Below are positions 18,491 to 28,600 of a stretch of DNA of 64,000 nt, in pieces. Every line of letters starts with the position of its first letter. Within the stretch, counting starts at the first letter, position 1. Source of the stretch: Congregibacter brevis (GTDB lineage: Bacteria > Pseudomonadota > Gammaproteobacteria > Pseudomonadales > Halieaceae). The notes under the pieces are model-generated. The model was given only the letters and a program-made list of their open reading frames with translations, did no database searches and was not told the DNA's origin. The DNA lies in contig NZ_CP136865.1 in the NCBI RefSeq assembly GCF_045689245.1, positions 1,054,001-1,118,000 of the forward strand. Reading direction: 5' to 3'. The position numbers were made by a program, and so were the translations under genes.

Positions 18491-19015
18491 GTGGACGTAA
18501 GGGAACAGACAAACAAGCAGGAACCAGACAGCATTCGATCTCGATTGTGGGAGTTTGCTGTGGATGTTTATGCCCAGCCGGGCGTAATGGCTGCCTGTTT
18601 AAAGGCCCAAGAGCAGTGGGACATCGACGTCAACTTGATGCTCTATGCAGTATGGTGTGCAAAGCAGAAAGTAGTTTTAAGGAGTGACGATTTCCAGAAA
18701 GCCGAGAGTCGCTGTCAGGTATGGCGGGAGGCGATCATTTTGCCTCTTCGAAAACAGCGAGAGTTATGGCGCGGGAAGCCAAAGCTGAGCGCTGACTATG
18801 AGGCTATCAAGGGCCTGGAACTTGAGGCGGAACGATGCCAACTGGAGTTTCTCGCTGACCTGTTCGAGCAAGATCAATCGGATTTAGCAACTTTGGAATT
18901 TGAGGGACGCATAGATACATCAGTCCTCGAAGCGCAGCTGTCATCCCTGGCAAGGCACTACGGTTTGCTGGAGGAGGTGTTTATGGAGTTCCGAGTTGCA
19001 GTAGCGGGGTCTTAG
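18491..19015 (+). CDS. TIGR02444 family protein
   Basis: Protein of about 174 residues matching the TIGR02444 (DUF2390) family of gammaproteobacteria, of unknown function, often beside the ABC-F gene. The family pattern is visible in LWEFAVDVYAQPGV, ACLKAQEQWDIDVNLMLYAVW and the helical, charged C-terminal half. The GTG start is a guess; homologous sequence begins near 18550. The last 4 bases overlap the convergent ABC exporter gene. Confidence 0.75.
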   Translation: MDVREQTNKQEPDSIRSRLWEFAVDVYAQPGVMAACLKAQEQWDIDVNLMLYAVWCAKQKVVLRSDDFQKAESRCQVWREAIILPLRKQRELWRGKPKLSADYEAIKGLELEAERCQLEFLADLFEQDQSDLATLEFEGRIDTSVLEAQLSSLARHYGLLEEVFMEFRVAVAGS

Positions 19016-20844
19016 TCGAGCGCCAGGAACCCGCCGGACTGGTAATCCCAAAGCCGCTTGTAGATCCCATCTTTGGCAATGAGCTCTGCGTGACTACCGG
19101 TTTCGACGATATTCCCACCATCCAGCACGATCAATCGATCCAGAGCAGCGATGGTTGACAGGCGATGGGCGATGGCTAGCACCGTCTTGCCCTCCATGAG
19201 CTCGTACAGACTCTCCTGAATAGCAACTTCGACTTCGGAATCCAGCGCAGACGTGGCTTCGTCGAGCACAAGAATAGGCGCATCCTTTAACATTACCCGA
19301 GCAATGGCGATGCGCTGACGCTGGCCGCCACTCAGCTTTACGCCGCGTTCTCCGACTTGGGCATCCAGACCCCGGGCACCGCTGTGATCCTCTAGATTGT
19401 CGATAAATTCATCGGCGCGGGCACGATGGATCGCGGTCAGCAACTCGGCTTCACTGGCCGACTCTCTTCCATAGAGAATGTTCTCGCGCACCGTCCGGTG
19501 AAGCAGTGAGGTGTCCTGAGTCACCATTCCAATGTTGGCGCGAAGACTTTCCTGGGTAACGCGTCGGACATCCTGGCCGTCAATGGTGATGCTCCCGTTT
19601 TGAATGTCAGAGAATCGCAGCAGGAGGTTAACCAGCGTGGATTTTCCCGCGCCGGAGCGACCGATAAGACCGATTTTCTCTCCAGGAGCGATATCCAAAG
19701 ATAGCCCGTCGAAAACGGGTTTGTGGGGTGTGTAAGCAAAGATGACATCCTGAAAATGCACTCGCCCCGATTGTACGTTCAGCGCTTGTGCCTCGGGATC
19801 GTCCTCGACACCAATATCCCGAGAGAGCGTGCTGATGCCATCGCGAACGGTACCCACGTTCTCAAAGAGCGCCGACACCTCCCACATAATCCACTCGCTA
19901 ACGCCGTTTATGCGCAGACAAAGCGCCAGTGCCGCGGCTATGGAGCCAGGAGAGATCGCTCCCTCGAACCAAAGGTAAATGGCTGTTGCGCTCACCGAAA
20001 GCAACATGAGCGTGTTGTTGGCCGTGATTGTAGTTTCCATCCATGTCACGAGCCGCATCTGGGGATGCACCGTGTTTAGAAACTCCTCCATCCCCTCTCG
20101 CGCATAGTTGGACTCTCTTTGTGCGTGGGAGAAGAGCTTCACCGTGCCAATGTTGGTGTAGCTGTCGGCAATCCGCCCCGTCATCATTGATCGCGCGTCC
20201 GCCTGGGTCTCAGAGACGCTCTGCATGCGCGGCAGTATGGTTTTAAGGATGAAGATATAGATCAACAGCCAGACAAAAAGCGGAATAGCGAGTCGTGGAT
20301 CTATGCTGCCAAGAAGAAACAGCACCGATAGAAAGTACACCGTCACGTAGACCAGAATATCGAGGGTAATGAGCACCACGGATCGCACGGCTAGGGCTGT
20401 CTGCATAACCCGCGTCGCGACACGCCCGGAAAACTCGTCCTGAAAGAATCCCAGGCTCTGTCGGAGGAGGTAGCGGTGGGCCATCCAACGCACAATCATT
20501 GGAAAGTTGCCCATCAGCGTCTGGTGCAGCAGTAACGATTGCAGCGCGACCATTATGGGAAAGGCAGTCAGTAAGCCCAGTACAAATGCCATGAGTGACC
20601 GGCCACCGGCGGCAAAGATTGTTTCGGGCGTTGTAGTAGATAGTAGGTCGACTCCCTGCCCAAGGACCTCGAAGAGGGCGACTTCAACAATGGCGACGCC
20701 CATGCTCAGCAAGGACACGCAAATCAGCCAGGGCTTCAATCCGCGGGAATGGTGGAGACAAAAGCGGTAGACGGACGAGGGCGCTCGGCCGGGCTGAATG
20801 TCCGGAAATGGGTGTACGAGTTTTTCAAAAAACCGAAAAGCCAT
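19012..20844 (-). CDS. ABC exporter, membrane-ATPase fusion (MsbA-like)
   Basis: Half-transporter of 610 residues with an N-terminal six-helix exporter domain (about 30-330) and a C-terminal ATPase. The ATPase has Walker A GRSGAGKST, signature LSGGQRQRIAIARVML, Walker B ILVLDEATSALD and switch His in IAHRLST. It probably works as a homodimer in the inner membrane. The substrate cannot be read from the sequence; a lipid or peptide is typical for the family. It converges with the TIGR02444 gene and is divergent from the FKBP gene, with 235 bases between. Confidence 0.9.
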   Translation of the reverse strand: MAFRFFEKLVHPFPDIQPGRAPSSVYRFCLHHSRGLKPWLICVSLLSMGVAIVEVALFEVLGQGVDLLSTTTPETIFAAGGRSLMAFVLGLLTAFPIMVALQSLLLHQTLMGNFPMIVRWMAHRYLLRQSLGFFQDEFSGRVATRVMQTALAVRSVVLITLDILVYVTVYFLSVLFLLGSIDPRLAIPLFVWLLIYIFILKTILPRMQSVSETQADARSMMTGRIADSYTNIGTVKLFSHAQRESNYAREGMEEFLNTVHPQMRLVTWMETTITANNTLMLLSVSATAIYLWFEGAISPGSIAAALALCLRINGVSEWIMWEVSALFENVGTVRDGISTLSRDIGVEDDPEAQALNVQSGRVHFQDVIFAYTPHKPVFDGLSLDIAPGEKIGLIGRSGAGKSTLVNLLLRFSDIQNGSITIDGQDVRRVTQESLRANIGMVTQDTSLLHRTVRENILYGRESASEAELLTAIHRARADEFIDNLEDHSGARGLDAQVGERGVKLSGGQRQRIAIARVMLKDAPILVLDEATSALDSEVEVAIQESLYELMEGKTVLAIAHRLSTIAALDRLIVLDGGNIVETGSHAELIAKDGIYKRLWDYQSGGFLALD

Positions 20845-21079
20845 GATTTTGTTCCGCAGACGAAGGAGCTAGGTTGTTTTTTATGCCCTTTCGAAGAGGA
20901 GGGCAGTGTAGCCTGTCCTTTGGCAGGACACAGCCCGAGGGTGGCAGACCGGCCATACAGCGTTTACACTTGCGCCCTCGAAAAGCGTGGACCTCTGTTT
21001 GCGACGCGCCTCACTCTTTTGAGGGCTCTGTCTCAAGGTTCAGTTTCCATCGAACTCTATCAATTCACAGGAAGTATCC

Positions 21080-21817
21080 ATGAATACATTTTTAAAGTCT
21101 GCGGTAGCGCTGTGCGCCGTGATTGTGCTGGGCGCATGTCAGCAACAAAACTCAGGAGAAACTACCGTGGCTGAACTACAGCTAGAAACCCCTAACCAGC
21201 GATTGAGCTACGGCGTGGCGTTGGGACTTGGTCGAAATATGGCGAATGACGGCATGACCGTTGATGTCGATGCCTTCGCTGCCGGTTTGCGTGATGCCAT
21301 GACTAACTCGCCTCAGCGTCTGACCGATGAAGAAATTCAGGCTGAAATGATTGCTTTTCAAGAGCGCGTAAACGCCGAGCGTGAGTCAATGACTTCGGCA
21401 ATGGCTGAAGCCAACGCTGCAGCGGCGACCGCATTTCTCTTGGAGAACAGCACTCGCGAAGGCGTAGTGACCACTGAGTCAGGTTTGCAGTACGAAGTGA
21501 TCGAAGCGGGCGACGGTGCGATGCCTACTGCCGAAGATAGTGTCGAAGTCCACTACCGCGGCACGCTTATCGACGGTACGGAGTTTGATTCTTCCTACGC
21601 TCGTGGCGAGCCCGTCACTTTTGGGGTGGGTCAGGTCATCAGTGGTTGGACCGAAGCATTGCAGTTGATGCAGGTGGGTTCCAAGTACAAGCTATTCATC
21701 CCTTCAGAGCTTGCCTACGGTGCGGGTGGTGCGGGTGAGCGTATCGGACCAAACGCTGCTCTCGTTTTTGAAGTAGAGCTGCTGAGCATTCCTACTCAAG
21801 CTGGCGCAGAAGGCTAA
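21080..21817 (+). CDS. FKBP-type peptidyl-prolyl isomerase lipoprotein (Mip/FkpA-like)
   Basis: Envelope-located prolyl isomerase and chaperone. The 245-residue precursor has a lipoprotein signal ending in LGAC (Cys20). Residues about 35-130 form the helical FKBP_N dimerisation domain (QRLSYGVALGLGRNM). Residues about 140-238 form the catalytic FKBP_C domain with VEVHYRGTLIDGTEFDSSY, VISGWTEALQLMQVGSK and IPSELAYG. A Gln and Asn follow the lipidated Cys, which does not signal inner-membrane retention, so an outer-membrane location is likely. A strong terminator follows. Confidence 0.94.
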   Translation: MNTFLKSAVALCAVIVLGACQQQNSGETTVAELQLETPNQRLSYGVALGLGRNMANDGMTVDVDAFAAGLRDAMTNSPQRLTDEEIQAEMIAFQERVNAERESMTSAMAEANAAAATAFLLENSTREGVVTTESGLQYEVIEAGDGAMPTAEDSVEVHYRGTLIDGTEFDSSYARGEPVTFGVGQVISGWTEALQLMQVGSKYKLFIPSELAYGAGGAGERIGPNAALVFEVELLSIPTQAGAEG

Positions 21818-21870
21818 GTACTTCGCTCTCACAGAGCCCGTTTGGTCGGGCTCCTTGTGACGCAGATCGA

Positions 21871-21902
21871 GGGTCTCAACTTTGTTGAGGCCCTTTTTTT
21901 TG
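21871..21902 (+). terminator. Rho-independent terminator of the FKBP gene
   Basis: GGGTCTCAAC and GTTGAGGCCC pair in a 10-bp stem (one T-G wobble) with a 3-base loop, followed by nine T residues. It lies 53 bases after the stop. Confidence 0.92.
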
Positions 21903-21923
21903 TCATCAGTTCGTATCTGGTTA

Positions 21924-21991
21924 GTCGGGCCGCGCACGTCGGTCGCTGCGCTCGCTAATTTGGGGGACGCTCGCTCCGTAACCAACGCACG
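21924..21991. repeat. 68-bp direct repeat, copy 1
   Basis: First of two similar 68-bp copies, starting GTCGGGCCGCGCACG and ending CCAACGCACG. Its outer ends can pair (ACGTCGGT with ACCAACGC, imperfect), and GGTCGCTGCGCTCGCT is internally palindromic. It resembles a REP/BIME-type intergenic element and lies downstream of the FKBP terminator. Confidence 0.85.
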
Positions 21992-22022
21992 TGGCATGTC
22001 TTGGCATCACACGTCTGCATTT

Positions 22023-22090
22023 GTCGGGCCGCGCACGTTGGTCACTGCACTCGCTAAGTTGTGGGACGCTCGCTCCGTAACCAACGTACG
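22023..22090. repeat. 68-bp direct repeat, copy 2
   Basis: Second copy, 99 bp downstream of the first (31-bp spacer), differing at under a dozen positions. Here the outer stem is perfect: ACGTTGGT pairs with ACCAACGT. The internal GGGACGCTCGCTCCGTAACC is identical in both copies. Confidence 0.85.
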
Positions 22091-22256
22091 CAGCCCGCCC
22101 CTGTATTGAAGGGCGGTGGAGCCTGAGTTACCTCAGTGAGTTGATGATCGATTGAGGTGGCACCGCAGAGAGGCAAGGGGGCCAGATTTGCGAAGTAAGC
22201 ATCCCCCTTCCTAGCGCACGCAGCGAATTGGGCCCCTTGCCGGATTGTTCTGGTCG
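22091..22256. other. Structured intergenic region before the dsbB 3' end
   Basis: No gene is seen. Several inverted repeats crowd the segment: CCGCCC (22095-22100) with GGGCGG (22111-22116), ACCTCA (22130-22135) with TGAGGT (22153-22158), and GGCAAGGGG (22172-22180) with CCCCTTGCC (22233-22241). None is followed by a T-run. It could be a continuation of the REP-like region, a dsbB 3' end structure, or a structured RNA. Confidence 0.5.
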
Positions 22257-22754
22257 TTAGTGCTTACGAACCAGCTGAAAGACAGATACCCCGGCGAGTA
22301 CGACAAAGAGAGCGAGAGTCTGCTCCGGAATACTCAGCCCCATAAAGGTCCAGACAGTCTCAGCGCAATTTCCATCGCCCATCATGACTACAGAAAATGT
22401 CTCTGAGAACGGCAGAGTCTCCAGCATGTACTCCAGACTGGGACCGCAGGCGGGCGCTAGCTCTTCGGGAAGGTTCTGAAGCCAGATGTGGCGCATGGCG
22501 ACGGCACCGCCGGCTGCTGCGCTGATAAGGCAAAGCGTGGCATAGACCCGACGACCCCAGCCCTGCGGATTCTGTATCGCCGCCAAGAGCGCGAACACGC
22601 CGACGAGAACCACGAACAAACGCTGAGTAATGCAAAGCGGACAGGGCGGTAAGCCCAGTGTTCGCTCCAGATAAAAGAGGGCAAAGGCCATGGAGACAAC
22701 GGTCAATAAAAATAAGCCGAAGAATACGGGCCGTATTTGAAGCAGAGCGTTCAT
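22257..22754 (-). CDS. dsbB: Disulfide bond formation protein B
   Basis: Inner-membrane quinone-linked oxidase that re-oxidises DsbA. The 165-residue protein has four membrane helices. The quinone-proximal pair is Cys38 and Cys41 in PPCPLC, and the periplasmic loop pair is Cys103 (PACGPS) and Cys130 (GNCAET). Its ATG directly abuts the gshA stop (TAGATG), so the two are probably translated as a coupled pair. That pairs thiol oxidation in the envelope with glutathione synthesis, a sensible but not universal neighbour. Confidence 0.95.
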   Translation of the reverse strand: MNALLQIRPVFFGLFLLTVVSMAFALFYLERTLGLPPCPLCITQRLFVVLVGVFALLAAIQNPQGWGRRVYATLCLISAAAGGAVAMRHIWLQNLPEELAPACGPSLEYMLETLPFSETFSVVMMGDGNCAETVWTFMGLSIPEQTLALFVVLAGVSVFQLVRKH

Positions 22755-24350
22755 CTAGTCTCCGTGATTTAGAACTTTGTACTGATCGAAATAGGCGGCG
22801 AGGTAATCTTCAAAGCTGACATCATCTGCAGCTTCGATATCCGTTTGGCGAGATAGCGACTCTGTGCTTTCTTCGATCAGCGATTGTTCCGCCGCCGCAT
22901 CGATTCCGCCATCTTTAAAGTGCTCTGCCCAACGATTGCTGTAGCCCATGGCAAAACGGTAGTAGGGCATGCCTGTTTCACGCATCTCGCGGAGGACCCG
23001 CGCCGACGGCAATTCCACATCACCGCGCACTTTCGAATGCTGCTCAGCGAGCGCAGCGGCATAGTCAGAGTTGCCATGAACCGTGTCCAGAAGTTCCGCA
23101 CTCGCCGCTATTTCACTAAGGAGCCCTTCTGCCCAGTCTGTAAGTAACCTAGGGCCAGACTCAGTATCCAGCATCAGACCCGGCTCTCGCCCGCGGTTCA
23201 CCACCGCAGTCAGATTGGAGGCCTGGCGGTCTTGCTGCGCCTCGTCACATGGGGGGCTGGGCTGGGTTAGGCAGAACAAAAGGAAGCTGTCGAGGAGTCG
23301 AATCTGTGCACCATCGATACCCAGAGGGTGGAAGGGGCTGACGTCGATGCAGCGAACTTCGACGTACTCAATGCCTCTTTCATGGAGCGCGGATAAGGGG
23401 GTTTCACCGCTGCTTCCTGGACGCTTTGGTCGAATGGTGCTGTAAAACTCGTTTTCTATTTGCAGCAAGCTGTCATTGAGTTGCATGTACTCATCGTCCT
23501 GCTTGCCCTTAAACGCTGCGTAGTCAGGATGAGGTGTAAGAATCGCTTGGGTCAGGGTGGCAATATAGTTATCCAGAGAGTTGTAGCAGGCACGCAGTGA
23601 CTTCTGGGCGGAGCTGTTGTATCCCAAATCTCCCATGCGCAGTGCTGTGGCATGGGGAAGATGAAGCGAATTGCCCTCGCCATCAAAAGGTTCGAGATGA
23701 TGCTCGCCCCGACCACGCATGAAGCTTGCGCACACGGCAGGTGACGCACCAAAAAGGTAAATCAAAAGCCAGGACCAGCGATGGAAGTTACGAATCAGAC
23801 CGAGGTAGCGGCTGGTAATATAATCCTGCAGAGGGCCTTCATCGTCATCGGCTTTTTGCGCTTCGGGCCAATAGGAATCAGGCATGGAGAAGTTGTAGTG
23901 CACACCTGCGATGGCTTGCATCAGTCGTCCGTAACGATTGCCTAGGCCATAGCGATAAACGGTTTTCATGCGACCCACGTTAGAGCTTCCATAGCGTGCC
24001 ACGGGGATTCCCGCGTCACCGGCCACGATACAGGGCATGCTCGCGCTCCAAAGTCGCTCACTGCCGATATGCTTGTAAACAAAGCTGTGGACGTCTTCGA
24101 GTGTTCTTAGTGTGTCATCAATACTGCTGGATACTGGAGTAATGAACTCCATTAACGACTCAGAGTAATCGGTAGTGATACTGCCGTGGGTGAGCGCTGA
24201 TCCTAGAACGTCCGGGTGAGGGGTTTGGGCTAAAACGCCGTCTCCCGCCACTCGAAGGCTTTCTTTTTCGATGCCGCGGCAGATGCCACGAAGCAATTCC
24301 GGCTGCGATTCTGATAGTTCCGCCAGTTGTTGGTGCCAATGGGAGTTCAA
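22755..24350 (-). CDS. gshA: Glutamate-cysteine ligase
   Basis: Makes gamma-glutamylcysteine, the first step of glutathione synthesis; cytoplasmic, ATP-dependent. The 531-residue protein is of the proteobacterial GshA class, slightly longer than the 518 residues of E. coli. It shows GICRGIEKESLRV, HGSITTDYSESLMEFITP, HYNFSMPD and EVRCIDVSPF. The start is TTG at 24348-24350, supported by a strong GAGGAG 8 bases upstream; no ATG lies nearby that keeps the conserved N-terminus. It is the first gene of the gshA-dsbB pair. Confidence 0.95.
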   Translation of the reverse strand: MNSHWHQQLAELSESQPELLRGICRGIEKESLRVAGDGVLAQTPHPDVLGSALTHGSITTDYSESLMEFITPVSSSIDDTLRTLEDVHSFVYKHIGSERLWSASMPCIVAGDAGIPVARYGSSNVGRMKTVYRYGLGNRYGRLMQAIAGVHYNFSMPDSYWPEAQKADDDEGPLQDYITSRYLGLIRNFHRWSWLLIYLFGASPAVCASFMRGRGEHHLEPFDGEGNSLHLPHATALRMGDLGYNSSAQKSLRACYNSLDNYIATLTQAILTPHPDYAAFKGKQDDEYMQLNDSLLQIENEFYSTIRPKRPGSSGETPLSALHERGIEYVEVRCIDVSPFHPLGIDGAQIRLLDSFLLFCLTQPSPPCDEAQQDRQASNLTAVVNRGREPGLMLDTESGPRLLTDWAEGLLSEIAASAELLDTVHGNSDYAAALAEQHSKVRGDVELPSARVLREMRETGMPYYRFAMGYSNRWAEHFKDGGIDAAAEQSLIEESTESLSRQTDIEAADDVSFEDYLAAYFDQYKVLNHGD

Positions 24351-24601
24351 AACTGTCTCCTCGTCGCGATTAGTTGCGACGACGTTTCGGGGCTAGCCCT
24401 TGAGATGATTTCTGACGTGAAAACGCGACGTCCTTGTAGGGTGTGATGATACACCGTCCCACCCACAATCCGTTAGCGCAGTGGAAAGCAATCCGACATT
24501 AGGGGGGTCGCGTATGCACACCGTCTATCGCGCAGGCCCAGATGTTAAGATACCGGCGCAACCATCTTTTCTTCCTATTTAACAGGAGTTATGCGGTAAC
24601 T

Positions 24602-25639
24602 ATGAAATCTTTGGTCATTGTGATTGGACTGGCATTTGTCGGCTTCTTTGCCTGGCAACAATTTGGCGGGCAATCTGAAGATGGCATGGGTCGGCAACGC
24701 CCAGCGGCTCCTGTGACGGTGGTGGAGGTCGAGTCACGAAGTTTTCGGGATCGGATCCCCGCGCTGGGAACTCTGCAGGCCTGGGAGTCCGTTGATATTA
24801 CGGCTCCGGTGGCGCAACGCATCACAGGACTCAACTTTGAAGACGGACAGATTGTAGAAAAGGGCCAGACTCTGGCGACGCTTCGACAGGAATCCGAGCA
24901 GGCCTCCATGCGTGAGCTCAGCGCCCGATTGGCCGACGCCCGTCGAGAAGTTAAACGCCTTGCGGATCTGGCGCGAAAAAATCAGGTGGCGCAGACGGAC
25001 CTTGATTCCGCGACAACCGAAGTAGAAGTTTTAGAGCATCAAATCAGCGAGCTCGAAGCGCGTATAGCCGATCTCACGATCGTCGCACCTTTCTCTGGCG
25101 TGTTGGGCCTTCGTGAAGTTAGCGAGGGGGCCCTCGTGTCCTTCGGACAGCGACTCACTACTTTGGACGATGTCAGTCGTATGCGACTGCAGTTCACAGT
25201 ACCCGCGCGTTACCTCGGTGTCCTCCAACCGGGCATGTCGATCATCGCGAAGAGCGCGGCTTTTAAAGAGGACTTTGTGGGCACACTTTCCGCAGTAGGT
25301 AGCCGGGTAGATCCAGTGGCACGAGCGATCACCGCGCGCGCGGTCGTCCCTAACGACGAAGGCCAGCTTAGAGCGGGCCTCCTGATGGAGATTGAAGTCA
25401 CAGGTGACTCCAACACGGTGCTTATGGTGCCCGAGGAGAGCATTCAAAGCCGAGCAGCGCGGCACTTTGTCTGGAAGGTTGATGGAGAGCAGGCCCTGCG
25501 AAGCGAAGTAAAAATTGGAGCCCGTATCCCGGGCTGGGTGGTTATTCTTGACGGAGTGAGCGAAGGCGAACGTATTGTCCAGGACGGCGTGATCCGCCTC
25601 TCGGGTAACGCAATGCCCGTTCGCGTGGTGCAAAGCTGA
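24602..25639 (+). CDS. RND efflux periplasmic adaptor (HlyD/MexA type)
   Basis: Membrane fusion protein linking an RND pump to an outer-membrane channel. The 345-residue protein has an N-terminal membrane or signal segment (MKSLVIVIGLAFVGFFAW). A lipoyl half follows (about 45-85, ALGTLQAWESVDITAPV), then a short coiled-coil hairpin (about 90-150), the second lipoyl half (APFSGVLGLREVSEGALV), and a beta-barrel domain. No lipobox is present. The ATG is 13 bases from an AGGAG; the two-codon frame ATG CGG TAA lies between. The stop overlaps the pump start by one base (TGATG). No outer-membrane channel gene adjoins. Confidence 0.92.
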   Translation: MKSLVIVIGLAFVGFFAWQQFGGQSEDGMGRQRPAAPVTVVEVESRSFRDRIPALGTLQAWESVDITAPVAQRITGLNFEDGQIVEKGQTLATLRQESEQASMRELSARLADARREVKRLADLARKNQVAQTDLDSATTEVEVLEHQISELEARIADLTIVAPFSGVLGLREVSEGALVSFGQRLTTLDDVSRMRLQFTVPARYLGVLQPGMSIIAKSAAFKEDFVGTLSAVGSRVDPVARAITARAVVPNDEGQLRAGLLMEIEVTGDSNTVLMVPEESIQSRAARHFVWKVDGEQALRSEVKIGARIPGWVVILDGVSEGERIVQDGVIRLSGNAMPVRVVQS

Positions 25640-28600
25640 TGTTACTTTCTGATGTGGCGGTTAGGCGGCCTGTAATGGCCCTTGTGGGTAGTGCCCTCAT
25701 CGTGGCCTTTGGCCTGCTGGCCTTTGATCGCTTGCCCTTGCGGGAGTACCCGGATATCGATTCACCCATCGTGACGGTGCAAACCTCCTATCCCGGCGCC
25801 TCTGCCGCGGTAGTAGAGAACAAAATCACTGAACTCATCGAGAATCGCCTATCGGGCATCGAGGGCATCAAAACATTGAGTTCCGCCAGTTACGACGGCG
25901 AATCCACTGTGACTATCGAGTTTAATCTCGACCGAGATATCGACTCCGCAGCTAACGATGTACGTGATCGCGTTTCCGGGGTTCTGGATAACCTCCCTGA
26001 AGAAGCGCTGCCACCCGAAACTCGCAAGAGCAACAGTGATGAGCAGGTGATCTTCTGGTCGCACCTTGTGGGTGAGAATATGTCCGCCCTCGAGTTGACG
26101 GATTATGCCCGACGCTACCTCGAAGACCGCTTTGCAGTTCTGGATGGTGTGGCACGGGTGCGTATCGGTGGCGGTCAGATCTACTCTATGCGTATCTGGC
26201 TGGACCGCAACGCTTTGGTAGCTCGGGGCCTTACTGTGACCGATGTAGAAAGTGCCCTCCGCAGCCAGAATGTCGAGCTCCCCGCAGGCACGATCAAATC
26301 GTCGCAGAGGGACTTCGTGGTTCGTATTGATCGCAGTTATCAGGTCGCGGAAGACTTTCGTGAGCTGGTACTGGCACGGGGAGACGATGGCTACCTCGTT
26401 CGCCTGGCAGATGTTGCAAGAGTGGAACTCTCCAGCGCGGAATCCCGAAGTATGTTCCGCGGCAATACAGAGTCTATGGTCGGCGTTGGTATTGTGAAAC
26501 AAAGCAAAGCGAACGCGCTCAGTGTGGGCAGGGCTGTGCAAGCAGAGATCAAGCGCGTAAATCAGCAGCTCCCCGACGGTATGGAATTGGTCGTAGGCTT
26601 TGATCGGTCGGTATTTGTTGATGCGGCGATTGACGAGGTGTTTTCGACGCTTTTCATTGCCGGAGTACTCGTTGTCATCGTTATCTTCATGTTTCTGGGC
26701 GACCCCAGGAGCGTTTTGGTCCCTGCGCTTACTGTTCCAATCTCACTCATTGGTAGCTTCAGTATGCTTTGGGCATTGGGATACAGCATCAATCTGCTGA
26801 CATTACTGGCGCTGGTCCTCGCCATTGGTTTGGTGGTTGATGACAGTATCGTGGTGCTTGAGAACATTCACCGGCGCCTGGTTCGTGGTGAGTCAGCCTT
26901 GGTGGCTTCCTATCGCGGTTCCCGCCAGGTGGCCTTTGCGGTAATCGCTACCACGCTGGTGCTGGTCGCCGTGTTTATCCCTATAACTTTTCTTGAGGGC
27001 AATGTGGGGCGCTTGTTTGCGGAGTTTGCCGTAGCGATGGCCATTGCTGTGATTTTCTCCAGTTTTGTGGCTTTGACCTTGGGTCCGGTTATTTGCTCAA
27101 AGTTGCTCAATAAGGACAAAGTCTCAAATCGTCTTGCAGACAGAGTAGAAGCGCTCAGCGAAGCGATGGAGCTTCGCTACAGGAAAGTGCTCAGGCCCTT
27201 TGTTGAGCGATCGTGGTTGTTTATTCCGGTGTTGTTGCTCTGTGTTTTCGCTGCGTGGCAATTGAGTCGCAGTGTGCCGCAGGAGTTCTCGCCGACGGAA
27301 GACCGCGGCGTGCTGTATATGATTGCAGCAACCCCGGAGGGGTCTTCTTTCGAATACACAGTGGATCAGGTGTTGCAAGTCGAAGAACTTCTAATGCCGC
27401 TGGTTGAAAGTGGTGAGGTGCGCAGGCTTCTTATTCGCGCCCCTGGTTGGGGTGGTGGTGAATCCTTTAACCAGGCCTTCACGATTATGGCGCTCGCACC
27501 ATGGGAAGAGCGTGATCGTACCTCTCAGGAAATAGCGGCAGACGCTCAAGCCCGGGTGAAAGATATCGCCGGTGCCAGGGTATTTGTGCGCGCACCGCGC
27601 TCCTTTGGTGGCGGTAATGCTGACCCGGTACAGTTTGTTGTGGGTGGTGATAGCTATGAGAACCTGGCCGAGTGGCAGGACATCATGCTGGCAAAAGTTG
27701 CCGAAAATCCGGGTCTGCTTCGCGTAGATACCGACCTCAAACCTACAAAGCCGCAGCTCCGCGTTTCTGTGGATCGTAATCGTGCGGGTGATCTGGGGAT
27801 TAGCCTCGCGGACATCGGCAGAACATTAGAGACTCTCCTGGGTTCTCGCCGCGTGACGACCTTCATCATGGGCGGGCGTGAGTATGACGTGATCATCGAG
27901 GGTGATCGAGAGGAGTCCCGTACGCTTTCGGATCTGGACAACATCTACGTGCGCTCCAGCACCACCGATCGACTCATCCCACTCTCTAATATGGTTACTC
28001 TTAGAGAAGAGGCGGGCGCCGGTAGTCTGAATCGTTACAACCGTGTTCGCTCCTTTACGTTGTCCGCTTCTCTGGCTGATGACTACAAACTGGGTGAGGC
28101 CCTGGAGTACCTGCAAGAAGTTGTGCGTACGGAGCTGCCCGAAACCGCGAGCTTCGACTTCAAAGGCGAGTCCCTTGAGTACTATCGGGCAAGCGGCAGC
28201 GTGTACATCACGTTCATGCTTGCCTTGCTTATTGTCTACCTGGTGATGGCGGCACAGTTTGAGTCCTTTGTGCACCCGGCAATTATTCTCTTTACCGTAC
28301 CGGTAGCCTTGCTCGGTGGTTTGTGGGGACTACAGCTTGTCGGTGCGACGCTGAATATCTACAGCCAGGTCGGTCTGATTATGCTGGTCGGATTGGCCGC
28401 TAAGAACGGAATTCTCATCGTGGAGTTTATTAACCAGATGCGAGACGCTGGTTTTGAATACGAACAGTCGGTTATCGAGGGCGCGAGCAAACGTCTTCGT
28501 CCGATTGTTATGACGGCATTTACCACGGTGATGGGCGCACTACCGCTGGTTCTTTCCTCCGGTCCGTGGCATGAAGTTCGCAGTGTGATCGGTGTTGTTG

